Assembly: GCA_963969495.1 (NCBI GenBank)
Contig: OZ018319.1
Coordinates: forward strand, 200,792,736-200,856,735
DNA from: Ceratothoa steindachneri
Lineage: Eukaryota; Arthropoda; Malacostraca; Isopoda; Cymothoidae
Direction of reading: 5' to 3'
Length of the DNA stretch: 64,000 nt
How positions within the stretch are numbered: position 1 is the first letter of the stretch; each line of letters opens with the position of its first letter. This document shows, piece by piece, positions 8,581 through 20,082 of the stretch. The notes beneath the pieces were generated by a model. It had not been told where the DNA came from and searched no databases. It was given only the letters and a program-made list of their open reading frames with translations. The position numbers were made by a program, and so were the translations under genes.

Positions 8581-11500
8581 TAACATTCATTTGGTCTTAA
8601 ACCACTTCGCCCACTTTGATTTGCAAACAAAAATCAATTGGCTCAATTAGACGAACAAATTAGAGAATGATGAAAACCGCACAGGAAGTAAACAAAGGGA
8701 GATTTAAATAGATTTGCCTTTAAGCATAAAGACCCTTTCAGACGATGAAGATGGATTTGTAACTAACGCAGACGAGTTTCAGCGTCTATCTTAAACATAC
8801 GCACTGTCAAGTTTGGCAGATAATGAAATGAGAGCTTTTGGGGACTCGGGCAGCAGACGCAGTAATATTGCATCATAGACTTAGCACGACATAAAGCGAG
8901 TCATCTCCGCAGCTTCAACCAGTAGACTCAATCAGGAAATCGTGGAAAGTAAACGTTGCCGACCGGAGACCAGTAGGGTGGATTGAGTTCACCATCCGCA
9001 GTAGACGCACGAACGCAGAGCAGTACACTTCAAAAACAACGGTAAAAAACTAAAACGTTTGCTCTATCTGCACACACACTTACTAAACGATAGGAACGAA
9101 TATTTTCCATGGTGTGGAGTGACCCTAAGTCCGCAAATATGTACCTAAAATGTCATCCAACGGTTAGAACAAGGCCAGGTTAACGATACGAGTCAACGAG
9201 GTATAAGCTAATTCTATTCAGAAAAAGATTTACGTCTTGGAAACGCCGATGACGATGGAACGGATGTTCCATCTCAGTCTCAGGCAGGCAAAGCCGAAAC
9301 CAGCGCGCTTCAGAATAATGAAAGACAAGGTTCGGAAACCATTTGAAAAGCCGTTCCAAAATCCGAAAGCTCGACTGCATCAAAAAGATATAGAAAGGTC
9401 GTTCAGTTGGAGTGTAAGAAGAATATTTTCTGATAGTACCGAGTTAAGAACGTTTATATTAATGGTATAGAGACGAAACTTGTGACACTCCCTTACCGAA
9501 TACCTTCGTGTGTCCGACGAAATCGATAATACCACTAATTCAGAGATCAATGCCAGGAGACGCCCCCTTGCTCCCAAACAACGAAGACATTCCATGATAC
9601 TTTTTAGGCATGTGATATAATAAACCTTCTCTAAATAAAAAATAAACCACGACGAAGTGCATCTTACAAGCGAAGGCTTCTCAGAGGGCACTTTTAAACC
9701 ATATCAAAACATCAGAACATTTGAGGGCAGCCACACTAAGTCGAAAAAAAGTGACCTTTACTGTCCAAGAACGAGCGTGAACTAACGATAGCAATTTCCA
9801 ATGAATCTGAAAAGATACCACTCAGCCAGATCTTGATACATAGAGGTAAGAGAAATACCATATCTACGAGTATTTAGACTCAACTAGAGAAGCATGGAGT
9901 AAGGGATATTTTCTGGACTAGGGAGTTATCCTCACATGAAGTAAAAGTAAATCACAACTTGCTTAGAAAAAAACAGGTAGGTGAATTAGTACTCGTCCAC
10001 GGAGGTAAGGTCCAATTGGCGGACTTAAGCGACCGAGCTGCAACCCTTTAATGGCCATAGCGGGCATCATTTCGGTTAGCAAATGGGATAAAGCGGCCAG
10101 AAAAGAGATGCCCTCACGGACAGGGGTTCAAAATTCCTGGAGAGTAAAAAGGGGTCCTTGGCAAACCTACCTCGATTCATTTTGCTACGCCTCCACACAT
10201 ATAAAAAGGATTCATTCCATTGAGTGAAAATGGCTATGCTTGCAAATAAAAAAACAAGTGGAAGGACGAATGACATTAGAAACATAACCAGATCAATCCC
10301 TTGTTAGACGAAATCATTCTAAGGTAAAATCACATAGATTACGGTTATGGCACTCGAAAAAATATTGCCTCTCATCGAGCGCTATCCCACATTATGCCGA
10401 CAACTACATGAAGCAATCAACCTGGACAACTTCCGGATGTTCGAGGAAGGAAATCACAGCTACTTAGATAATGATAACGGAGAAGAACATAATGCCATCA
10501 TCCACCAACATAATCTCTTCGCTTGAAATATAAATGTCAGTTATCTCATCGAATGTGAACCATCGGTCCACATTTTAATAATATCAAGGCAACGGAATTT
10601 GACCAAAGAAAGTTAAATGGGAAAGTGTTCGCTTTCATATGGATATCGGCAATCCTGCCACATCGAAGGATCGTTTTTACATCGAAAAAAGACAAGCAAA
10701 AATCAAAGTAGGGGAACGATTCCTGTAGAGATATACCTTAACACTTTTACGTTAAGGACATCTGACTCTAAATTATCAACCAGATCTGCATTAAATCCTC
10801 GACATTGATCATGTAGTCACCGCATATTAGCTATGTCCCATTCAAATTCCTTAGTGGGACGAAGGATCGCGCCAAACTGTTTATGATTGCCGGAGCTCGA
10901 AGGAATTGAATTCTGCTCATGATGGAAAGTATACCTTCTATCCAGATTTAACTGGTAGGCAACGGTCTAAAAGGGGGAGGGGCAGACTGGAGACATCAAT
11001 TCAAGGGAGAATTGATATCCACCAGCCTTATCTCCATCCTGGGGAGGAGAAAACACAAATTCCTGGGACCCTGGAAGTGGGAGGAATGAGGATTCACATG
11101 GTCTGAAAAAAGCTAAAGGAGGACTGGAGGAAACAGCCCTCCGCAGTCCAGGTCAATTGTATTGAGAGAATATACACTCAGGATCCATTAAAAAAAAGTT
11201 GGTGGGGCCCTCGTGAAAGAAGGCTCTCTAGAGTACAGTACCATCGCTGTATTGCTCTCGAACTTGGAGTTTGTAGGCTCCTTTCCGAAAGAATTGTTTC
11301 GAAGATGCCGTTGCCTTTGTAGATTCATTAAAAAGCGATGCACCTCCTTTTCTCTCTTTACCTCGAAATATTTAGCGAGCCTAACCGAATTTTGCAGGGG
11401 AATCGTCAGGAGGATACTCACTAGTATTGCCAAACTCAACCAATCTCTGGGCAGCAGCGAGTGTGAAAAAACACCCTAGGTACTCTCCTCCCATCACAGG

Positions 11501-12689
11501 GAAGAGAATTCGCACATCTTAGAGGCAGACTCATCATCACCCCCTAAGATAGCTTTTCAAAGAATCCCGTGACTTGTTGAATTAATTTTGCCGTTTCGAC
11601 GTTTAGGGAGACGGCCACACCAAAGAAAGAGGGTCCCGTGTCTTGGTTAAGATGGTATACACGATCATTTTGTCGTCTTCCTTTCAGGGTATTGCTCAGG
11701 GCGAGCCCACAGAAGGGTTGCGAATGGACGTAAGAGGCACCGTAATCTTTTGACTAGATGGAGCAACGTACGGAGCGTAACCTTTACATCTGAGATGAAT
11801 TTGAGGTGCTTCGATCCGCACACTACAACGGGGCTTTCTCCCGAGCCTTTTTAAAATTAAAATCGGTCCGAAATCTTTAAGAGATTCTTGGTCAAGAGAA
11901 GCACAAATGTGCGTAGGAGGTACGACATCCTGGAGGCTAAAAGTGAGGAGAGTAGCTTCTTCCCTCGAGAGGAATAGGAGGTGTCTGGACGCGCTTATAT
12001 CGAAGGAACTTTCTCCCAATCTTTTCTTTATGATAAACGGGCCAAAATCTAGACGACCTAGATCTCATTTACAGACAGAGACGGGTCGCAATGCTGCAAT
12101 GAAGCAAAAGATTTGAGCAGATAATTCAAATTTCGGGATGACATCTATTAGCTCGAAGGCATGGATTCGTTGTATAGCTAAAGAAAGCACTGGCAGTGAA
12201 AACAGTACGACGGTAAATGCCTAATTTCTTCACATGGAGCGTGCACCAACTAACGTGCAGTGACTCAGGTGGGCTTTCATCATCAGACATGATAAAAGGA
12301 TTGGTGTTGGCCTAGTGATTCTTTTCTCTGCTTTCCCCAATTCACCTAAAATTGATCACTCCATCGTCTGCGAGCTTTAAAAAGTTCTTTCGGGGAGTAA
12401 GGAGAAGTCCTTTGTGTACACTACATATTTTAAGAAGTATGGTTTCCAGTGTGACGTCACATTCACAGGTTTTCCTTCAAGAATCTGAAGGGCTCTTAAT
12501 TTTGGACTCTGCAAATAGTCTGCTACGATGTCCAGAAGGTTGCCGTCTGAGAAAGTCCACAATTTTAGCCACACTCCAACAAAACTTGAAACTGCACTGA
12601 GGGGGCACGCCTCCAATCGACAATTTTATTCCATAAGTAGACTTAATGACTAGGAACATCTAGAAGCTGGCGGACCTATGGACACCCAA
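8581..12689. other. 4-kb stretch with no recognisable gene
   Basis: I read both strands for reverse transcriptase, transposase, gag, tRNA and splice-linked exon motifs and found none. Short frames (for example 9,380-9,691 minus, 10,906-11,106 plus, 11,696-12,019 minus, 12,352-12,600 plus) overlap counter-strand frames and show no family motif. It may be ancient repeat or unique intergenic DNA. Confidence 0.5.
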
Positions 12690-12830
12690 CATTAATAATT
12701 ATTATTAATAATAATATGATTTATATGTCGCCCATCAAGACATTGAGCCTTCACAGGGCGCCCGTCCATCGGATAGGTTAAGGCCTGATAGAAGAGGTGA
12801 GTTTTCAGAGCCAGAAGACACCATGGGCAC
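12690..12830 (+). mobile_element. SINE- or MITE-like fragment with (ATT)n-type head
   Basis: ATTATTATTAATAATAATATG followed by TTTATATGTCGCCCATC, a CCTTCACAGGGCGCCCGTCC block and GGCCTGATAGAAGAGGTGAG matches the style of widespread animal repeats that couple an (ATT/AAT)n tract to a TTTATATNGCGCC motif. No tRNA promoter or terminal repeat was found, so class is uncertain. Confidence 0.4.
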
Positions 12831-13403
12831 CCCTTAGAGATCCTACCTCAACCTGTGAAGCCCCATTAACATTACCAACGAATATGTGGTTATGTCAGTG
12901 TCTAACTATTTTAGTGTTGAAGGATTACTGCGTAAATTCGAGTCATCTTTGAAGGAGAACAAAGATTTGGGAGCCATTTGTGGCACACTCTACGGCTTTT
13001 CCCTCACCATGGAATTATAGAAACACCTTTTAATCTTCTATCTCCAATTCAAACACTTTATTCCGAACTTTTTTGGTCTTTCAGACACTACACCCCCATT
13101 TAAACCATACAACAGCAGTGTAAATTGTTATAGACTCACCTGCTAAGGTCGTTAGCCAGAGTATGTGTGGCTTAACAATGAGAACTGTGGCCAGAGTCCA
13201 GTAGACGATGGACTTCTTCCAGGAATCAAACCACAGGACAGTTGACCAACAACTCAAAATGGGGTTGTGCTCACTCCTGTAGGGGAGGGAAGGAGAATTA
13301 TACTCACTAATATTTGGGGAAATAGAAGTTATGCTCTTTTCTGTGGGACTAAAACAGAGTTGTGATCACAAGAGCATGGACAAAGATCGAGTTGTTCTTA
13401 CAT
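12831..13403. other. No gene recognised
   Basis: Ordinary-complexity sequence without supported features. Confidence 0.5.
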
Positions 13404-13998
13404 AGTAAAAAATGAAATAAATAAAGGAAAAAAGAATGAAAGAAAGATGAAAAAAAGAAAAAGAAAAGGAAGAAAAGGAAAAAAGCCAAAAGGAAAGAAA
13501 GAATGAAAAGGAACGAAATATAAATAAATAAATAAAAATAAACAAAGAAAAGGAAAGAAAAAGAGAGAACGAAACGGAAAGAAAGAAAAGTAAGGAAAGA
13601 AGACATATAAAGAAAAGTAAGGAAACAAAAGGCAAAGGCAAAAGGAAAGAAAGAAAAGGAACAAAAACAAAAGTAAAGAAAAAATAAATAAAGAAGAGTA
13701 AATAACAAAACGAAATAGCAAAGAGGAAAGAACGAAAAGGAAAAAAAAAGAAGTAAGAAAAAAGTTAAGAGGAAAAATATAGAAATGTAAAAGAATAACA
13801 TGAAAAACGAATGGAAAGAATGAAATGTATAGAAAGAAATGAAAGGAAAAAAACATACGGAAAAAATAAAATTAAAGTAGAGTAACAAAACAAAAGTAAA
13901 GAGCGAAGAAGAAATAAATACAAGAGAAGATAGAAAAGGAAGAAAGGGAAGGAAGGAAACAAGAGTAACCAAAAAGGAAGAAGGTACGAAAGGTTGAA
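13404..13998. repeat. Polypurine/polypyrimidine tract (A/G on the plus strand)
   Basis: About 600 bases dominated by A and G with words such as AAAGGAAAGAAAG and AAGAAAAGTAAGG, without a fixed period. The minus strand therefore stays open in all three frames (Phe/Ser/Leu-rich, up to 261 codons), an artefact of composition. Boundaries are sharp, near the normal-complexity sequence at 13,400 and 14,000. Confidence 0.9.
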
Positions 13999-16900
13999 AT
14001 AAATAAATATTATTCCGCAAGTTCTCTTTCTCTCCGACCTCTCTGGAGTACATCACAAGGTCTCTGCTCCTTTCTTTCTGACGTTTGCCTTTTAGCCTCT
14101 GAGTCTTATTCCCCAAATAATGGGCACTAGTCAAATGAAGTTAGAAATCTTGGCTTTGATAGAATAAATTCGTATATTTTCCCTTTCCATGATCTTTTTC
14201 CCGTTTTATTCTCCCTTGGTCGTATCGTAGTTCATTCTTATGGTCCCTTTCATCATGTAGTTTCTCTATTTTTTGCACCCCTTGCCCTTACTCGCGTCCC
14301 AAAGCAGCTTTCTTTGTAAGTGAAATGACAAAGGCGAAAAACAGAAGCTATAAGGCAATCAATTGAAGCGGTTGTACTCGGCAAAACCGCATTAGCGTTG
14401 AAGAGAACCAGTCGAAGTGCTCCTACCATAGCCAACGAATGTTCGTGTAGGCATTTACCTTTCTTTGCAAAAGATCTTTCTTTAATCTATCGGAAATTTC
14501 AACATTTTCAAATGAAATTTGGCCTAATTCAATTTTACTTTGCCAATCATAGGGTAATATGGCAGAATGGATGGCAGTTGAAACTCATCAGCTCGGGGCT
14601 GCCTAAACGTTGCTGGTGTTTTAATTGAGGACATGTAGAAAAGGGAGGATGGCCCAGGGGTAGAGAGACGTGCACGAAATAGATCTCACTCAAGCAGATT
14701 AAGGGTAAGCTGTGTGCCAGTATATGGTGAAAGGCTATGAAACAAATCGCCCTCTGATGTATGGAATGGAGCTGTCCTTTGGGCGAATTGGTCCCTGTTA
14801 GGGAACCGGAAAATCAAGAAGGAGATGAAAAACAACTACAAAACTACGAAAGGAAGACAAATAAAGACAATAGCGTCTACCGAAGACGAGCCTGAGGAAA
14901 ATGAGAGAAGGAAGTTAAACTCTACCAAAGCTAACTACATCAGTACTCTAACCAGATTAGTTGTTTAACAATTTATAGGGTCCAAATTCAATGCTGTTAA
15001 ATTTAATGTTAGGTCGCGAACCTCTGATAAACACTTATCTAAATATGTACTTCTCGGATTACGGATACACACTTATTTACAAACGTATCAACCATTCATG
15101 CTGGTTACTCCGATAGAACTCGAAGCTAATTCCACTCTCACGAATACCCATTCACAACGCAGAACAGAGGCTGAAATATGGGCAAACTATTTATATATTA
15201 TACATGCCTTTCAAAGAACAAAACACTTACTTCATTTTTAAACATTTTTCTCGCTACCTTTCTTGTTGGTTTCATCTGTGCTTTCATTTTTACCAATGTA
15301 TTTTCCACTAGTCAGAAATGTAAACTATACGACCTTTGTGTGATTTCATAAGCAATGCAATATTTTAGCTATGGTTGTGTTGAATCGGTTTTTAATAATT
15401 TAAATCCATATTTGTGATTGTTTGCTGTATCAGTCATCTAGAACATTAGTCTATAATTAATATAAATAACCTTTTTTTTTGTATTCTAAACACTTCAATC
15501 AGTTTATCACGTAATCGAATACTTGTAAGTAATAATGGGTAAAAGAAACGAAGGCTTTCTTTTCACAGTTTATTCTTAAGCTCGGGCATTCGTTCACTTG
15601 CCCTACCTTGTGCCCTTACTAATTGTCACTCGTTTTATTCAGATGCAGAGACTAAAAGTGAATTGCATACCAGAAAATGAGGACAAACGAGGGATTTATA
15701 TAGATGCAAAGTGATATCTGGTGACTTAAATGTAAAATTTAGTTAACTTTAGATATCCTAAGTACAGGACATTGCATTTACTTGTTAAAATTAATGTTCC
15801 ATTTATTTGTCCATGACCAGTTTATCTAGATTTAAGTTTAAACACATCGCATGTTAAAAATAGTTGTTTCTTAGTGTCGGGTTATATTAGAATTCTACTT
15901 GGCAAACCGTTACTAAGTCATTAATGTATTCATTTAATAAATCTGAAGAAAGTAGTGATACTTGAGGAAAGTTTTCTAGTACTTGAGGCCCAGTTTAAGC
16001 TACTCCGCTGAGAACATTCGAGAAAAAGTTTTGTGTACAATTAGGAATTTTCGTTCTTATTCGGTGACCTTAAGATTCAGCAACAGCCCCTTATGCGGAA
16101 AACTATCAACTTTATTTTTTAAGGTATAATTAAATAATATCTACTGTCTTGTGCTGATCATAGACATTTTATAAAAATATTGTAATATATTTGTAAGACC
16201 AACCGTCTTCGCTGAAATCCAAACTGTCTTTAATTAGATTACTTGAATCGAGATGGACAACTATTCTATCACTAATATTGATTCTAAGGGTCTATCAATA
16301 ACTGAAGTTAACCTGGTAGGACCATAATAATTTTGATCACTTTTCCTTCCTCTTCTGCCGATGGCCTATTATTAGATCTTCCAACACTGCTGGTACTACC
16401 CCGTAGCTAGTGGAAAAGTTAAAGATCATACACAACGGTTTAACTCACAAGTTCGTTAATTCCTTTAAGTGACTCGGGTAAACGCAACTAGGCCCCGGAA
16501 CCAACTAATGACTATTTTCAAAACTATATTATTCTAATAAACGGAAAGAGATCGCATAACCTCCATTCAACCTAACATTCACTTGCAAATCTTCTTCCTT
16601 CCATTTCTTCCTACATTTGTTCTACTATCATTCACTATATGCGGGCTGAAAACTTTACATGTGGGACAGGGAAAAGAAAAGAAAAAATGAATATACAAGG
16701 GCATAGTACACACCGTGGTTCGAATCCTATGCCAAGCTATAGGTCCACCGACCACCTAGGTCACCTGTCAAATCTATTCCTGTATTTCCAGCTTTGCTAA
16801 TTCTACTCTTTACTCTTCCTCTTCCTCTCTGTCCCCCGCCTTTTTCCGCCGCTCTTTTCGGAGCCTGTAAAGGTGGGTAGGTTCGGGAGCGGGATCTCTT

Positions 16901-17184
16901 CCTCCCCTCCCCCTCCGGCCATTTTAAGAATCTTTCCTTTCATTTTATTTCATTTTATTTCTCCCTCGTTTACTCGAATGTGGGAGGAAATTAATTGGTC
17001 TTTTCCGTAAATCAATATCTTCGCTTAATGGGGATAACCATGACAAATCGTCAACAATATAAGCACTTAAGAAATTGCTCGTTTTAAATCGCTGCTATGA
17101 GATACAGTTTGTCAATTGAACATTCCTTCTTGATTCTTATCTGTCCTATAGGCTCTCATATGGGCTTTACTCTGTTGAGGTAAC
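13999..17184. other. 3.2-kb stretch with no recognisable gene
   Basis: AT-rich sequence with no supported coding frame. A pyrimidine-rich patch lies at 16,790-16,980 (TTCCTCTTCCTCTCTG, then TTCATTTTATTTC repeats). A GGTTCGAATCC word near 16,717 resembles a tRNA B box but lacks a tRNA fold around it. Confidence 0.5.
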
Positions 17185-17353
17185 TACAGTACCGTCCAAA
17201 ACTAGGGAACAGAGTACCATAATCTACACTTTATTGAAAACCATCATTTAATTTTCCTTAAAAATGAACATAATATTTTTTCAAACTTGCCTCTGATAAT
17301 GTTCAAGTTTCATTCCATGGAAGAAAGGATACGTCTAAAATTAGAGAACGATA

Positions 17354-17897
17354 ACAAGGTAGGTCGGGAGCGCCATCCATTTCTCGGGTAGTATGGACCT
17401 AGTACCAAATAATAAAACAAACATAAAGATCAACGTGACAATCGCTGGCGACTACGACGTCAAAGAAAGCTAGCACTCGTCAGTGTGTGTGTAGGCAAGG
17501 GGGGGGGGGAAGGTGGCGGTTGTTTTTTTTTTACTCCGCTAGCGATAGGGTAAGAACCTTCGTCACCCTGTGGGGAGGAGAGGGGGTGTGTTCAGACTCA
17601 TGGGTAAGTGCAGGCAACTACTCTTCGGCAGGATTCCATGAAACAGAAGAGAGGAGTGTATGTTGAACTGTGAAGACGAGAGAGAGAAGACGGCTGTGTT
17701 GTGAGTAACTACATATGTGTTCGATGACCTATATAAAATCTACCTACACTCCCGGGAGTAAGCACATCGCACCCACCAATCATTGGCAAGACCTCTACCT
17801 GCGCTGAGGTTTGTGTCCGCTCTTGCTTGGAATTGAACCCGACACCTCGACGCTAGAAGTCCAAGGTCGTACCCACTAGCCTAACGAGAGCTCCAGG
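17354..17897 (-). mobile_element. tRNA-derived SINE inserted in the Tc1 element
   Basis: The 544-bp insert is flanked by the direct repeat GAACGATA (17,346-17,353 and 17,898-17,905), a credible 8-bp target duplication inside the Tc1 leader. Read on the minus strand it begins with a tRNA-like head (17,891 to 17,819) and continues into an unrelated body that contains a G-run and a T-run near 17,500-17,532. Boundaries come from the duplication. Confidence 0.65.
17819..17891 (-). pseudogene. tRNA-Arg(TCT)-like head of the SINE
   Basis: Seventy-three nucleotides with acceptor strands GCTCTCG and CAAGAGC (one mismatch), an A-box-like TTAGGCTAGTGGGTA, the anticodon-arm word TTGGACTTCTAG typical of tRNA-Arg(TCT), and a B box GGTTCAATTCC. 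D-arm pairing is poor. Since it starts an insertion flanked by a target duplication, it is best read as a SINE promoter and not a working tRNA. Confidence 0.6.
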
Positions 17898-17969
17898 GAA
17901 CGATATATTATGATTTTCAGCTTTGATATAAGAATTCGTAACGTATGTATGGCAATACTAGCTCAAATT

Positions 17970-18860
17970 TATTGTAGACTGCTAGTAATGGCAGGTTGTC
18001 CAGTGAAAGAGTAAAGGAATGACAATGTCTGATATTTCGATGAATTGTAATCGGTCGCAAAGAGTGATTTCACGCATATTAAAATGAGTCGCCCTTGAAG
18101 AACCACCCGAAGGAAAGATCGCACAATGCAATGGATTTCGATGAAGGACGAAGTTGAGAGAGCAGACCATGTTTCACGTCATGTTGTAGAGAAAATAAAC
18201 CTTAATGTGTCTCGCCAGACTGACTGACGAAATATAGATGATGGACTCATAAAACGTTGCCCTGATAAGAAACAATTTATAATTAAAAATAATAAAGCGA
18301 CTAGGTTGACCTTGGCTACTGAGCATGTCAAATGGAGTGCCGAATAGTGGGAAAGATTGTTTTTCAGCGAAGAAAGCAAATTTAATTTGTTTTGATCGGA
18401 TGGGAAGCAGCATGACAGGCGATGTATAGTTGAAAGATTGAATCTCAAATGCACAAAAAAGTTAAATTTGGAGGTGGCAGCGTTATGGTGTGGGGCATGT
18501 TTGCAAGCGATGGAGTCCGTTCGCTCGTCAGTTTACAGGGCGGGTTGAAAAATGCGAGGTATAGGAATCTGTTGCAGTATCGTGCCATTTCTTATATCCG
18601 AACGTTGCGACTACGTGACACTGTTTTCATGCATGGCAAAGCTCCTCGCAGCAAAGGTGGTGAAGCAGTTCTTAGATGATGAAAATATTTACGTGATCGG
18701 CTGGCTTGCTCAAAACCATGGTTTGAACTCAATCAAAAGTATATGGAAGATATCTGTGAGAAGTTTGTGGCTCAGAAACTGACGAATATTGAAGAGTTCT
18801 GGCAAATATTAGAAGAAGAATGGGATAAAAACACTTCGAAAGATACGACAAATCGCTAAA
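17970..18860 (+). pseudogene. Tc1-like transposase remnant
   Basis: Fragments in shifting frames: N-terminal helix-turn-helix remnants near 18,045-18,230 (QRVISRILK, then LARLTDEI in another frame), the first catalytic block WERLFFSEESKFNLF near 18,350, the GGGSVMVWG block near 18,470, FMHGKAPRSKG near 18,630 and a C-terminal NIEEFWQILEEEWDKN near 18,790. At the expected catalytic positions the first Asp reads Glu, the second Asp reads Gly (M-H-G-K-A-P) and the terminal Glu of the LNxIE block reads Lys. Together with multiple stops and frame shifts this copy is dead. Confidence 0.8.
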
Positions 18861-19479
18861 TCCCGCTGTTCTAGTAAATAAAACTTGGACACTCTCAGAG
18901 GCAAATTTCAAACAATATTCTGCGCAATTTTCATCGAGGAGACTAAGCGACTATTTAAAAAAAAAATAATAGATTTTGTTATTTTGTTCTCTAGTTTTGA
19001 TAAGTACTTATAGAAACGATTAAGATCGAGTGAAGATTTACGTCCAAGGTCTTCCTAATTCTGTTCGCCTTCTTCACGTTCCACTGGACAAGCCTATAAT
19101 ATATTATATGTATCATATTTGATTAAATTCTGGGTCAGTTATGAAACTTGATAGTATTCATTCCGTTGTCGAACACACACGTACATAACGAAAACAGAAT
19201 CTACAGCGTGAATCTCCCTTTTTTAAATTACTTACTCCAGTCAATTGCCCTCAATAAATCGCAAAAAACATAAAGTTGCACTCCACTAAAGCGATATGAA
19301 TTTATTGCTGACATTTGCTGTATTGTTTTAATTTATTTGGGGCTTTGAATAAACTATGGCCATTTGTCTTGGCCATTGGATCAAAAAGAAAATAGGTTAG
19401 GACAGAATAGCAATACTGGTCAGATAAAGGGTTTTAGCTATTATAAAATAAATCATAGGATGAATTAACTAGGAATAGG

Positions 19480-20082
19480 GCATCGAAAAGTAAGGGGCAA
19501 CATTAGAGAAAAGGATGGCAAAATGGTATAAGCACTCAATAAGCTTTTTATATCAACGTTCAATAAAGAAAATCGGTGCTCTTCCAATATGTGACCTACC
19601 AACTTTTTTTAACTATATTTTATTGTAATGGTTACAATGAGATAATAATGATTTGTAGGCTTATTAACGAAAACTGTATGTTAAAACTAAAAAAATAAGA
19701 GCCAATTAAATAATAATGTTTAATATTTAGCGGAAAACAAGTATAACATCATTCATAAAATCAGATGTTAAATTTGTTTTCCGCTAAATATTAAACATTA
19801 TGATTTAATTGGTTCTTATTTTTTTAGTTTTAACATGCAGTTTTTGCTAATAAACTTACAAATCATTATTCACTGTAGCCCCATTGCAATAAAATGTAGT
19901 TAAAAAAAAGTTGGTAGATCAAAAAAAGTTGGTTAATCAGATATTGAGTTAGAGAGTATTAATGTTAATACACTTATAAATGGATTAGATATTAACAAAA
20001 GTATGGGCCGTGTTAATATTCATTCTAGCATTCTTATAAAGCGAGTTCACTTACTCTTGAGAAGATATTTGTTAAGGCTTTA
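19480..20082 (+). mobile_element. LINE remnant, 5' piece (interrupted by hairpin and Gypsy insertions)
   Basis: Translation near 19,495-19,590 gives NIREKDGKMV and FISTFNKENRCSS, and 19,960-20,080 gives VNTLINGLDINKSMGRVNIH-HSSILIKRVH, both characteristic of the N-terminal part of CR1-like reverse transcriptases. The remnant is interrupted by a 328-bp hairpin at 19,593 and then by the Gypsy element at 20,083. Stops are present. Confidence 0.65.
19593..19920. repeat. 328-bp foldback hairpin, arms of about 158 bp
   Basis: Left arm 19,593-19,750 and right arm 19,764-19,920 are inverse copies with few mismatches (for example CTACCAACTTTTTTTAACTA versus CTACCAACTTTTTTTTAACT, and TTTAGCGGAAAACAA in both), around a 13-base loop ATTCATAAAATCA. 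An extra AAAAAAAGTTGGT follows the right arm. No open frame. It lies within a LINE remnant, so it is a secondary insertion, most likely a foldback-type MITE; target duplication was not resolved. Confidence 0.85.

Larger units (their letters stand above)
17187..19008 (+). mobile_element. Tc1-like transposon relic, interrupted by a SINE
   Basis: Left end CAGTACCGTCCAAAACTAGG at 17,187 with TA before it; the inverse of CAAAACTAGAGAACA lies at 18,985-19,000 and the right end reaches TA at 19,009. Removing the 544-bp SINE and its extra target copy leaves about 1.27 kb, a normal Tc1 size. The transposase between the ends is on the plus strand. Confidence 0.8.

Noticed and set aside
13349..14134. 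261-codon Phe/Ser/Leu-rich minus-strand ORF that looks like a membrane protein
   Set aside because: Created by the polypurine tract; other minus-strand frames across it are also open with the same composition.
16700..16733. GGCATAG ... GGTTCGAATC-CTATGCC, a hairpin with a B-box-like word
   Set aside because: Only 34 bases; too short for a tRNA and no A box or further arms.
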